Source: Parvibaculum sp039680535 (lineage in GTDB: Bacteria; Pseudomonadota; Alphaproteobacteria; Parvibaculales; Parvibaculaceae). From it: a stretch of 64,000 bases of DNA. The position numbers and the translations under genes are program-made. The notes under the pieces were generated by a model. It was given only the letters and a program-made list of their open reading frames with translations, made no database searches and was not told the DNA's origin. Location of the stretch: NCBI RefSeq assembly GCF_039680535.1, contig NZ_JBDKSS010000014.1, forward strand, positions 124,001-188,000, in the 5' to 3' direction. This document shows positions 16,713-24,207 of this stretch, piece by piece (positions within the stretch are counted from its first letter, which is position 1; each line of letters opens with the position of its first letter).

Positions 16713-17045
16713 GTTTTCAGTCATTTTCCTGCGTTTTCGGACGGTGCAGCTTTGACAAAAGGCGGTGCAAACGGAGAAATGCAGGCAGTTGTTAGACACA
16801 ACTGAGTCACAGTGAGGGCCATCCCCGCGCTTGCTGAGTGCGACACGCCAATTTATGTTGGCAATAGCGATGCCGATGGTCGGAAAACCCGCGTGACGGG
16901 TGCCGCTGCCGCCGGGACATTCCTAGGATGTCCGCCGAATGAGGGACACGCGGCCCCTCCGGCGTCGCAACGCTTAATCATCAGTGTCAGTGGCATCATC
17001 TAACTAAACGGTGATGCGCCGTCTGCCTCTACCAAATCCCCAAAA
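16713..17045. other. Gene-free interval after tRNA-Pro
   Basis: About 330 bases without a supported gene. I checked for an integrase remnant or a duplicated tRNA 3' end that would mark an attachment site and saw none. Small imperfect inverted repeats occur near 16915-16955 (GGGACATTCCTAGGATGTCC), a palindrome that could be a binding site or transcript end. Confidence 0.5.
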
Positions 17046-17498
17046 TCAGGAAACCGAGGCGACCTCGTCGGGCACCTTGTGGCGGCCCATGAGCTTGAAG
17101 ACGCCTGTGGCCTTCAGCACCGCGCGGTGACCTACGAAAAGTTCCGCCTCGCAGAAGACGACCGAGCGCGTCGCCTTGGTGACGCGGGCGGTGCCTTCCA
17201 GCCAGTCGCCCGGCCGCGCCGAGGACAGGAAGTCGGAATTCATACGGATGGTGAGCGCGACGGTTTTCGTCTCGCGGAAGACGGCTGTGCCCAGCAAGCC
17301 GTCAGCGAAGGCCATCAACATGCCGCCATGCGTGATGCCGCGCGAATTGCAGTGGCGATGCTTGACCCGCACCCCGTGCCAGAAGCCCTCCTCCGTCACC
17401 TTGTGATAAAAGGGGCCGTTATGCGTGGTGTAGGGACCGCGCGATACGGAGAGGACATACCCCTCCGGCGGATTGTCGTCTGGCTCTGAACTGGACAT
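17046..17498 (-). CDS. PaaI/YbgC-like hotdog-fold thioesterase
   Basis: A 150-residue hotdog-domain protein, likely an acyl-CoA thioesterase. The family motif is NSRGITHGGMLMAFAD near residue 51, with HGG before the central helix. The second half contains RMNSDFLSSARPGDWLEGTA, the usual strand-loop after the helix. It has no signal peptide. It stands alone on the minus strand downstream of the cold-shock gene. The acyl substrate cannot be predicted. Confidence 0.82.
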   Translation of the reverse strand: MSSSEPDDNPPEGYVLSVSRGPYTTHNGPFYHKVTEEGFWHGVRVKHRHCNSRGITHGGMLMAFADGLLGTAVFRETKTVALTIRMNSDFLSSARPGDWLEGTARVTKATRSVVFCEAELFVGHRAVLKATGVFKLMGRHKVPDEVASVS

Positions 17499-17585
17499 GA
17501 GGCTCGGCGAAACTGAAGCGAGGAACGAGGCCGACCATCGGGCTCAAACTCCGCGCCCTCCAGTCCGCCGCAATGCCTCTTGATG

Positions 17586-18146
17586 TCAGCTTTCCTGGTC
17601 CGAGGCAATCTCCGCGACCATCAGCCCCTTCGGGCCCTCGCCGAAACGAACCCTGAGGTCCTGCCCGGGCACGAGGTCGCGAATCTCATACCGGCGGAGC
17701 GTCTCCATATGGATGAAGATGTCCGGCGTGCCTTCGCCGCGTGTCACGAAGCCATAGCCCCGCGCACGATTGAACCATTTGACCGTTGCGATCTCGAAAT
17801 CGCCGATCGGCACGACGCCGGCGGTCGGCGAACGAGACGTCAGCCCACGGAGCACTTGCGAACTGGGCTTCACCGCCGTCGTGTCATCGACGTCGATGAT
17901 ACGCAGCGCCTGAAAGCCCTTGGGCCGCCGCACGACTTCGCAAACAACCGTCGCGCCTTCGTCGAGCAGCTCGCGCCCGGCCTGCTTCAGACATGATGAA
18001 TGGATGAGAATATCGTCGCGTCCGTCGTCCGGAATGATGAAGCCATAGCCCTTGACCGCATCAAACCACTTCACGGTGCCGCTGATCTCGAACGCCGTAT
18101 CGACGCTACCTGCCGCAGATTCCAAACGCTGTTCCATCCCTACCAC
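17586..18146 (-). CDS. Double cold-shock-domain RNA-binding protein
   Basis: A 186-residue protein with two cold-shock domains joined by a linker of about 30 residues. Domain 1 (about 22-88) has GTVKWFDAVKGYGFI and DILIHSS. Domain 2 (about 117-180) has ATVKWFNRARGYGFV and DIFIHME. These are RNP1 and RNP2 motifs for single-stranded RNA/DNA binding. Two-domain CSPs of this size are characteristic of alphaproteobacteria. The start is uncertain: GTG at 18146 or ATG at 18137; neither has a good ribosome binding site. Confidence 0.9.
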   Translation of the reverse strand: MVGMEQRLESAAGSVDTAFEISGTVKWFDAVKGYGFIIPDDGRDDILIHSSCLKQAGRELLDEGATVVCEVVRRPKGFQALRIIDVDDTTAVKPSSQVLRGLTSRSPTAGVVPIGDFEIATVKWFNRARGYGFVTRGEGTPDIFIHMETLRRYEIRDLVPGQDLRVRFGEGPKGLMVAEIASDQES

Positions 18147-18411
18147 GACTTCATACCGAACTGCTTGCAGCCTGCTTTCGCAGAACTCTCGCTATCGGAG
18201 TTTCCGTCCCGGTCCGTGGTTTCCCACGAGCCCCCCCAAGCATAAGAAATGCTACTATAACGGCGTCCGACGGGATTTGAAAGTCTCGGCCGCTCGCGAG
18301 CATGATGGAACACACTCATCGAACGGCCATATGCTTCTAAAATGAGAATCGATGCATTGAGTGTTACTACGCATTACGCACCATATTGAACTGACCGGAA
18401 AGATTGTCACG

Positions 18412-18885
18412 ATGCACAAGGCGATTGCACTCGGCGCCGCGCTCTTCATCTTCTGGCTCGTACTCTCCGGCCACTACACGCCATTTCTGCTCGCAATGGG
18501 CATTCTTTCGGTTCTGCTCGTGATGGCGGTCATGCAGCGCATGGACGCAATCGCACCGGAACTGACAATGCGTCATTTACGTCCGCGCCTCCTCGCTTAC
18601 TGGTGCTGGCTCGCGGTGGAGATTCTCAAATCCTGCATTGCGGTCAGCCGCATCATCCTGAGCCGCCGACCTGCAATTGCACAAAGGTTCATCAGCGTGC
18701 CGACAAGTCAGACAAGCGACATGGGCCGGGTCATCTTCGCAAACTCGATCACGCTCACGCCAGGCACGGTGACCGTCGAGACACGAGATGGCGATTTCAC
18801 CGTGCATGCGCTCAACGATGCCGCAGCCGACCCTCGGGCGTTCGCCGCAATGGATGCGCGCGTCAGCGCGATCGAGGCGCACTGA
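18412..18885 (+). CDS. mnhE: Mrp-type cation/proton antiporter subunit E
   Basis: A 157-residue MnhE/MrpE/PhaE-family membrane protein and the first gene of the antiporter operon. Two N-terminal membrane helices (LGAALFIFWLVLSG and LLAMGILSVLLVMAV) are followed by the conserved segment SDMGRVIFANSITLTPGTVTVE. I use the ATG at 18412 (MHKAIALG). A longer frame from a GTG at 18361 adds a non-conserved tail. The stop overlaps the mnhF start (TGATG). Confidence 0.9.
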   Translation: MHKAIALGAALFIFWLVLSGHYTPFLLAMGILSVLLVMAVMQRMDAIAPELTMRHLRPRLLAYWCWLAVEILKSCIAVSRIILSRRPAIAQRFISVPTSQTSDMGRVIFANSITLTPGTVTVETRDGDFTVHALNDAAADPRAFAAMDARVSAIEAH

Positions 18886-19184
18886 TGTCCATGTTCGCCA
18901 CCGCCTGCATCGCCATCCTTGCTGCAATGCTTTTGCTTCTCATTCGCAGCTTTGCGGGTCCGTCGCTCTATGACAGGGTTCTGTCCGTCAACGCCTTCGG
19001 CACGCTGACCGTGCTGCTTATCGGCGTCATCGGCTTTCTGACCGGCCGGCCGGATTTCCTCGACATCGCCCTGCTTTACGCCCTTATCAATTTCATCGGC
19101 ACCATCGCCGTCCTCAAATTCTTCCGCTACCGCTCGCTGGGCAATGGCGCGCCTGCGGCGGTTTCCGGCCAGGAGGAAGCATGA
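18885..19184 (+). CDS. mnhF: Mrp-type antiporter subunit F
   Basis: A 99-residue MnhF/MrpF family protein with three membrane helices. The family segment GPSLYDRVLSVNAFGTLTVL is followed by FLDIALLYALINFIGTIAVLKF. The start ATG overlaps the mnhE stop by one base, and the stop overlaps the mnhG start by four, so the three genes are translationally coupled. A longer open frame reaching back to 18603 is inside mnhE and is not the gene. Confidence 0.92.
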   Translation: MSMFATACIAILAAMLLLLIRSFAGPSLYDRVLSVNAFGTLTVLLIGVIGFLTGRPDFLDIALLYALINFIGTIAVLKFFRYRSLGNGAPAAVSGQEEA

Positions 19185-19528
19185 TCGGCGCCCTCGTTCA
19201 GGTGGCGAGCTGGCTCTCGCTGGGTGTGGGAGCTGCGTTTCTGCTCATCGGCGCGCTCGGCGTCCTTCGTCTCCCCGATTTCTGGTCGCGCATTCACGCG
19301 GCCGGCATCATCGACACGGCGGGCGTGAGTTTCATCACGCTCGGCCTGATGCTGCAGGCGGGATTCAGCCTCGTCGCCCTGAAGCTCCTGCTTATCGCCG
19401 TCTTCATTTTCATCACAGGCCCGACGGCCACCCATGCGATCGCCAATGCGGCCTTTGCCGCCGGCCTTCGCCCCGTCGCCTTCAAGGGAGATGAGAGCGG
19501 CACTTTCGACGGGGGCGCGCAAAGGTGA
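19181..19528 (+). CDS. mnhG: Mrp-type antiporter subunit G
   Basis: A 115-residue MnhG/MrpG family protein with three membrane helices. It contains the characteristic GALGVLRLPDFWSRIHAAGI near residue 25 and FIFITGPTATHAIANAAF near residue 85. It is joined to neighbours by ATGA and GTGA overlaps. In this operon the order E-F-G comes first, whereas classical mrp operons run A-B-C-D-E-F-G. Confidence 0.92.
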   Translation: MIGALVQVASWLSLGVGAAFLLIGALGVLRLPDFWSRIHAAGIIDTAGVSFITLGLMLQAGFSLVALKLLLIAVFIFITGPTATHAIANAAFAAGLRPVAFKGDESGTFDGGAQR

Positions 19529-20070
19529 TCGGCTCTCTCGTCATCGACCTCTTTCTCTTCACCCTGCTGGCCCTGACGGCGCTGGCAATCGCCCGGCTGC
19601 GCAATCTCTTCGCGGTCACCATACTCGCGAGCATTTTCAGTCTGCTCGCGGCGGGCCTCTTCGTAACCCTCGACGCTGTGGACGTCGCGTTCACGGAGGC
19701 GGCGGTGGGCGGAGGCATCTCGACGGTGTTGATGCTCGGCGCGCTTGCCCTGACGACCCGCGAGGAGAAGCGCGCGCGCCAGACGCCCTGGCTGGCGCTG
19801 CTGCTCTGCGCGATCACGGGGGCTGGCCTCATCTATGGCACGCTCGACATGCCGGCCTTCGGCTCACCCGATGCGCCCATCCACGGCCACGTCGCGCCGG
19901 ATTACATCGCCCGCGCCCTTCCCGAAACCGGCGTTCCCAACATCGTCACGGCTGTGCTCGCAAGCTATCGCGGCTATGACACGCTTGGCGAAACGACGGT
20001 GATCTTCTCGGCTGCCGTCGCGGTTCTGCTGCTTCTTGGCTTCAAGCGCCGCAATGGAGGCGAGGAATGA
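19525..20070 (+). CDS. DUF4040/MbhE-like subunit (detached C-terminal part of MrpA)
   Basis: A 181-residue membrane protein with about five helices. Residues 1-80 match the DUF4040 module (FTLLALTALAIARLRNLFAV, then VDVAFTEAAVGGGISTVLML) that in classical Mrp systems is fused to the end of MrpA or the start of MrpB. Residues about 130-175 (GVPNIVTAVLASYRGYDTLG, then ETTVIFSAAVAVLLLL) resemble the MbhE-type conserved end. It starts at GTG with a four-base overlap with mnhG. As a separate gene it indicates an Mbh/Mbx-like, split arrangement. Confidence 0.85.
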   Translation: MIGSLVIDLFLFTLLALTALAIARLRNLFAVTILASIFSLLAAGLFVTLDAVDVAFTEAAVGGGISTVLMLGALALTTREEKRARQTPWLALLLCAITGAGLIYGTLDMPAFGSPDAPIHGHVAPDYIARALPETGVPNIVTAVLASYRGYDTLGETTVIFSAAVAVLLLLGFKRRNGGEE

Positions 20071-20504
20071 GCCATCATCTCGTCTTGCGCGTCGTCGCCA
20101 ATCTCCTGTTGCCCTTCATTCTCGTCTTCGCGCTCTATGTGCAATGGCATGGCGATTACGGGCCGGGAGGTGGCTTTCAGGCGGGCGTCGTCTTCGCCGC
20201 CGGCCTGATCCTTTACGCGCTCGTCTATGGCGTGGACGCGTTGAAGAAGATCGTTCCCCCGCGGGCCGCAATCATCCTCATGTCTGCGGGCGTGCTCATC
20301 TATGCCGGGACGGGACTCCTCTCGCTCCTCCTCGGCCATGACTTCCTCGACTATACGGGCCTCGCCGCCGACCCGGCGCATGGGCAGGAACGAGGAATCC
20401 TGATCGTGGAACTCGGCGTCGGCATCACCGTCGCCGGCGCGATGATCGCGATCTTCACCGCCTTTGCGGGACGCACGCCGGATATCGAAGACAAGGACTG
20501 GTGA
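20067..20504 (+). CDS. mnhB: Mrp-type antiporter subunit B
   Basis: A 145-residue MnhB family protein with four predicted membrane helices. The family signature is HGDYGPGGGFQAGVVFAAGLILY near residues 27-50, and a conserved late helix is VELGVGITVAGAMIAIF. It overlaps both neighbours by four bases. It works as a membrane subunit of the antiporter; the mechanism of MnhB itself is not established. Confidence 0.92.
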   Translation: MSHHLVLRVVANLLLPFILVFALYVQWHGDYGPGGGFQAGVVFAAGLILYALVYGVDALKKIVPPRAAIILMSAGVLIYAGTGLLSLLLGHDFLDYTGLAADPAHGQERGILIVELGVGITVAGAMIAIFTAFAGRTPDIEDKDW

Positions 20505-20902
20505 CGATGAACGCCGCGCTGTCATTCATTTCGGGGCACTATAATTACTGGATGGGCATCGTCCTGATGATGGTCGGCCTTTATGTGGCCATCTCGCGCG
20601 GCAATCTCATCAAGAAGGTGGTCGGGCTCAATCTCTTCCAGACCTCGGTCTTCATGCTCTACATCTCCATGGGCAAGGTCGCGGGCGGCACCGCGCCGAT
20701 CCTGACCGGCAAGCCGGACACCGTTTATTCCAACCCATTGCCCCATGTGCTGATCCTCACCGCCATCGTGGTCGGCATCTCGACGACGGCGCTGGCGCTC
20801 GCGCTCGTGGTCCGCATCCGCGAAAGCTACGGCACCATCGAGGAAGACGAGATCGCGGCCATCGAGCGCAAACTCGAATTTCCGAAAGATCGGCCCGCCT
20901 GA
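20501..20902 (+). CDS. mnhC: Mrp-type antiporter subunit C (NuoK-like)
   Basis: A 133-residue NuoK/MrpC family protein with three helices. The conserved stretch runs GLYVAISRGNLIKKVVGLNLFQTSVF and on to DPLP-like NPLPHVLILTAIVVGISTTA. NuoK-type subunits carry part of the proton path in complex I. The start is either GTG at 20501, overlapping mnhB, or ATG at 20507. The stop overlaps the next gene (TGATG). Confidence 0.92.
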   Translation: MTMNAALSFISGHYNYWMGIVLMMVGLYVAISRGNLIKKVVGLNLFQTSVFMLYISMGKVAGGTAPILTGKPDTVYSNPLPHVLILTAIVVGISTTALALALVVRIRESYGTIEEDEIAAIERKLEFPKDRPA

Positions 20903-22404
20903 TGCCTGAAGCGCTCACCCATCATCTGCCCGCCCTGCAGATCGTCCTCACGCTCGTCGCGGCGCCGCTCTGCGCGCTGGTCGGCTCGCGCTGGGCATGG
21001 TCCGTCGCCACGGCGGCCAGCGTCCTCGCTTTTGCAATCGCCGTCACACTCTTCGGAACCGTGCTCGACGGCACCGTTATTTCCTATCACATGGGCGGTT
21101 GGGCGCCGCCGATCGGCATCGAATATCGGGTCGATATACTCAACGCCTTCGTGCTGCTCATCGTCTCCGGCATCGCGGTCGTCACGCTCATCTACGCACA
21201 GAAGAGCGTCGCGTCGGAAATCGGCTCGGAAAAGCACGGGCTTTTCTACGCCGCCTTCCTTCTGTGCCTCACCGGGCTCATGGGCGTCGCGATAACGGGC
21301 GACGCGTTCAACGTCTTCGTCTTTCTCGAAATCTCGTCGCTCTCCGCCTATGCGCTGATTGCAACGGGAGCCGACCGGGACCGCCGCGCCCTCACCGCCG
21401 CCTACAACTACCTGATCATGGGCACGATCGGCGCGACCTTCTTCGTCATCGGCCTCGGCCTGCTCTACATGCTGACCGGGACGCTCAACATGGCCGATCT
21501 CGCGCAGCGTCTGTTCGATCACGGCGATAACCGGACGCTGCGGACCGGCTTCTGCTTCGTGCTGATCGGCCTCACGCTGAAACTCGCCATGTTTCCGCTG
21601 CATCTCTGGCTGCCGGACGCCTATTCCCGCGCACCATCGGCGGTGACGGCTTTCCTCTCCGCAACCGCGACCAAGGTCATGGTCTATGTGCTGCTGCGTT
21701 TTCTCTTCGCGGTGTTCAGCTTCAGCTTCGCCTTCGAGGGCAGCGTGCTGCGCGTCATCGTCCTGCCGCTTGCCATGATCGGCATCGTCGTCACCTCCGT
21801 GGTGGCGATCTTTCAGGACGATCTCAAACGCATGCTCGCCTATTCGAGCATCGCGCAGATCGGCTACATGCTGCTCGGCCTCGCCCTCGTGTCTCAGACG
21901 GGCGTCATGGCGAGCATCATTCACCTCTTCAATCACGCCGTCACAAAGGCCGCTCTCTTCATGGCGGCCGGCTGCTTCGTGCTTCAGGCAGGGACGACCT
22001 CCATCCACGAACTGCGCGGCATCGGCCGGGACATGCCATGGACCATGGCGGCCTTCGTGATCGGCGGATTGAGCCTGATCGGCGTGCCGCTCACCGTCGG
22101 TTTCATCAGCAAGTGGTATCTGGTCGAGGCCTTCATCGAGGAAGGCTGGTGGCCGGTCGCGCTGCTCATCGTCGGGTCCTCGCTTTTGTCCTTCGCCTAT
22201 ATCTGGCGCGTCGTCGAGGCTGCCTATCTGCGCGACGCGCCCGAAGGCGTCATGCGCAAGGAGGCGCCGCTTTCCATGCTCGCGCCGATGTGGGCGCTTG
22301 TGGGATTGAGCCTTTATTTCGGCGTGGATTCGAGCCTGACCAGCGCTGCCGCAAGCCGCGCGGCCAATGCGCTGATCGGCGCATCGAACCTTTTCTGGCA
22401 GTGA
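20902..22404 (+). CDS. mnhD: Mrp-type antiporter subunit D (NuoN/NuoM-like)
   Basis: A 500-residue proton-conducting membrane transporter with about 14 helices. The conserved glutamate is in VFVFLEISSLSAYALIA near residue 140. The conserved lysine is in LTLKLAMFPLHLWLPDAY near residue 230, and another is in LSATATKVMVYVLL. A discontinuous-helix region follows (LKRMLAYSSIAQIGYMLLG). These are the residues that move protons in NuoL/M/N. It is coupled to mnhC by overlap and is the first of three such subunits in the operon. Confidence 0.9.
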   Translation: MPEALTHHLPALQIVLTLVAAPLCALVGSRWAWSVATAASVLAFAIAVTLFGTVLDGTVISYHMGGWAPPIGIEYRVDILNAFVLLIVSGIAVVTLIYAQKSVASEIGSEKHGLFYAAFLLCLTGLMGVAITGDAFNVFVFLEISSLSAYALIATGADRDRRALTAAYNYLIMGTIGATFFVIGLGLLYMLTGTLNMADLAQRLFDHGDNRTLRTGFCFVLIGLTLKLAMFPLHLWLPDAYSRAPSAVTAFLSATATKVMVYVLLRFLFAVFSFSFAFEGSVLRVIVLPLAMIGIVVTSVVAIFQDDLKRMLAYSSIAQIGYMLLGLALVSQTGVMASIIHLFNHAVTKAALFMAAGCFVLQAGTTSIHELRGIGRDMPWTMAAFVIGGLSLIGVPLTVGFISKWYLVEAFIEEGWWPVALLIVGSSLLSFAYIWRVVEAAYLRDAPEGVMRKEAPLSMLAPMWALVGLSLYFGVDSSLTSAAASRAANALIGASNLFWQ

Positions 22405-22411
22405 GGCGCGC

Positions 22412-23920
22412 ATGACCATTTCCTTCGCGCTTTATCTCGCCATCTTCCTTCCCGTCGCCGCGACCGCCCTTCTTGCCGCGCTCGACCGCTGGCCCGACGC
22501 GCGCGACGCCGCCAGCGTCGTCACTGCGTTCGCCACATTCGGACTCGCGCTCACAGTCCTGCGCGGGTTCCTCGACGGCGCCGGCGCCTCCTTCTCGCTC
22601 ATCGAGGTGATGCCTGGCCTGCCGATCGCCTTCGGCGTCGAACCTCTCGGAATGGTCTTCGCCCTCCTCGCTTCCGGCCTCTGGATCGTCGTCGCGATCT
22701 ACGCCATCGGCTACATGCGCGCGAATGCGGAAGCTCATCAGACGCGCTTCGCGATCTGTTTCGCGCTCGCCATCGGGGCATCGCTGGGCATCGCGTTTGC
22801 CGGCAATCTCTTCACGCTCTTCATTTTCTACGAGGTGCTGACGCTCTCCACTTATCCTCTCGTCGCGCACAAGCAGACGCCGGAGGCGCGAGCGGGAGCG
22901 CGGACCTATCTGGCGATCCTCCTCACAACCTCGATTGGATTCTTCCTTCCGGCCATCGTGTGGGTCTGGACGGCGACCGGCACCTTGGACTTCTTCCCCG
23001 GCGGCACGATCGAGGGGCGCATCGAGCCCGCTCTCGTGCCTGTTCTCCTGGCTCTCTTCGCCTATGGCATCGGCAAGGCCGCCTTGATGCCGTTCCACCG
23101 CTGGCTTCCTGCCGCCATGGTGGCGCCTGCGCCAGTCAGCGCGCTGCTCCATGCCGTGGCAGTCGTGAAGGCAGGCGTCTTCACACTGCTCAAGGTCGGC
23201 ATCTATATCTTCGGGATCGGCTATCTTTCGCGCACGAACGCTTCGCTCTGGCTTGCCTGGATCGCCGCCGCTTCGATCGTCGTCTCCGCCGTCATCGCGC
23301 TCACCAAGGACGACCTGAAAGCCCGGCTCGCCTATTCGACCGTCAGTCAGCTTGCCTATGTGACGCTCGGCGTCGCGCTGGCGAACCAGATGGGTGTCAT
23401 CGGCGGCACGATGCAAATGATCATGCATGCCATGGCCAAGATCACGCTCTTCATGTGCGCGGGCGCAATCTATGTGACGACACACAAGACGCGGGTGAGC
23501 GAGCTGACGGGTCTCGGGCGGCAAATGCCGTTCACCTTCGCGGCCTTCCTGATCGCGTCTGTCAGCATCATCGGCCTGCCCCCGCTCGGTGGCGCATGGA
23601 GCAAATGGTTCCTGCTCATGAGTGCGGCCGACGCCGGACAGACGGCGCTGATCGGTGTTCTGGCGCTAGGCTCGCTGCTCAGCGTCTTCTATCTTCTGCC
23701 CGTCGCCGGCAAGGCGCTCTTCCTGCCGCCACGTGGCGCGAATAGGCTGGCCGCCGGGGAAGCGGCGACGGTGGGAATTTCCGAAGCGCCGCTGCTTTGC
23801 CTGCTTCCGATCTGCGCAACTGCGCTTGGTTGCGTGGCGCTCTTTTTCTTCGGCAATGAACTCTACGGCTTCCTGCTGCGCATCCCGCTGCTCGCCGTCG
23901 CACCGGAGGCCGCGCCATGA
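22412..23920 (+). CDS. Second NuoM/MrpD-like proton-conducting subunit
   Basis: A 502-residue membrane protein of the proton_antipo_M family, about 14 helices. The key glutamate is in LFIFYEVLTLSTYPLVAHKQ near residue 145. The lysines are in GIGKAALMPFHRWLPAAMVA near residue 220 and HAVAVVKAGVF near residue 247. A LKARLAYSTVSQLAYVTLGV segment follows. It begins seven bases after mnhD. Having a second D-like subunit beside mnhD and an A-like subunit is unlike standard seven-gene mrp operons and resembles Mbh/Mbx-type modules. Confidence 0.88.
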   Translation: MTISFALYLAIFLPVAATALLAALDRWPDARDAASVVTAFATFGLALTVLRGFLDGAGASFSLIEVMPGLPIAFGVEPLGMVFALLASGLWIVVAIYAIGYMRANAEAHQTRFAICFALAIGASLGIAFAGNLFTLFIFYEVLTLSTYPLVAHKQTPEARAGARTYLAILLTTSIGFFLPAIVWVWTATGTLDFFPGGTIEGRIEPALVPVLLALFAYGIGKAALMPFHRWLPAAMVAPAPVSALLHAVAVVKAGVFTLLKVGIYIFGIGYLSRTNASLWLAWIAAASIVVSAVIALTKDDLKARLAYSTVSQLAYVTLGVALANQMGVIGGTMQMIMHAMAKITLFMCAGAIYVTTHKTRVSELTGLGRQMPFTFAAFLIASVSIIGLPPLGGAWSKWFLLMSAADAGQTALIGVLALGSLLSVFYLLPVAGKALFLPPRGANRLAAGEAATVGISEAPLLCLLPICATALGCVALFFFGNELYGFLLRIPLLAVAPEAAP

Positions 23921-24207
23921 AGACCTACATCACAAACAAGGTCCTCCTCGGACTTGGAGCCATCTGCCTCGTCCTTGCGCTCGCGGATTTCTGGCGCAAC
24001 GGCCATGGCGCCTTCGAGGTCGAGCGAGCGCCGCTCTTCTTCGCGGTTTTCGGCTTTGTCACTTACGCAGCGCTGATCTTTCTCTCGAAGGTTTTACGGC
24101 GGCTTGTCATGCGGCCAGAAGACTATTACGGCAATCGCGCCACCGACGAGGAAGACGAGAGCTTTGCCGGCGCCGAAAAGCAGGTAAGCGAGGCGCCGGA
24201 TGCCTGA
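23917..24207 (+). CDS. Small membrane protein of the antiporter operon
   Basis: A 96-residue protein with two predicted membrane helices (VLLGLGAICLVLALADFW and LFFAVFGFVTYAALIFLSKV) and a charged acidic C-terminus (NRATDEEDESFAGAEKQ). I do not recognise it as a classical Mrp subunit. It overlaps the preceding gene by four bases and the next by eight, so it is clearly part of the operon. It is likely an accessory or assembly subunit particular to this antiporter variant; that is inference. Confidence 0.75.
   Translation: MKTYITNKVLLGLGAICLVLALADFWRNGHGAFEVERAPLFFAVFGFVTYAALIFLSKVLRRLVMRPEDYYGNRATDEEDESFAGAEKQVSEAPDA

Noticed and set aside
16636..17045. Integration site at tRNA-Pro with a lost mobile element
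   Set aside because: No duplicated tRNA end, integrase or composition change was seen in the 330-base gap.
20827..22419. Long minus-strand open frame (530 codons) opposite mnhD
   Set aside because: A GC-codon shadow of mnhD; rich in Asp, Glu and His with no recognisable fold.
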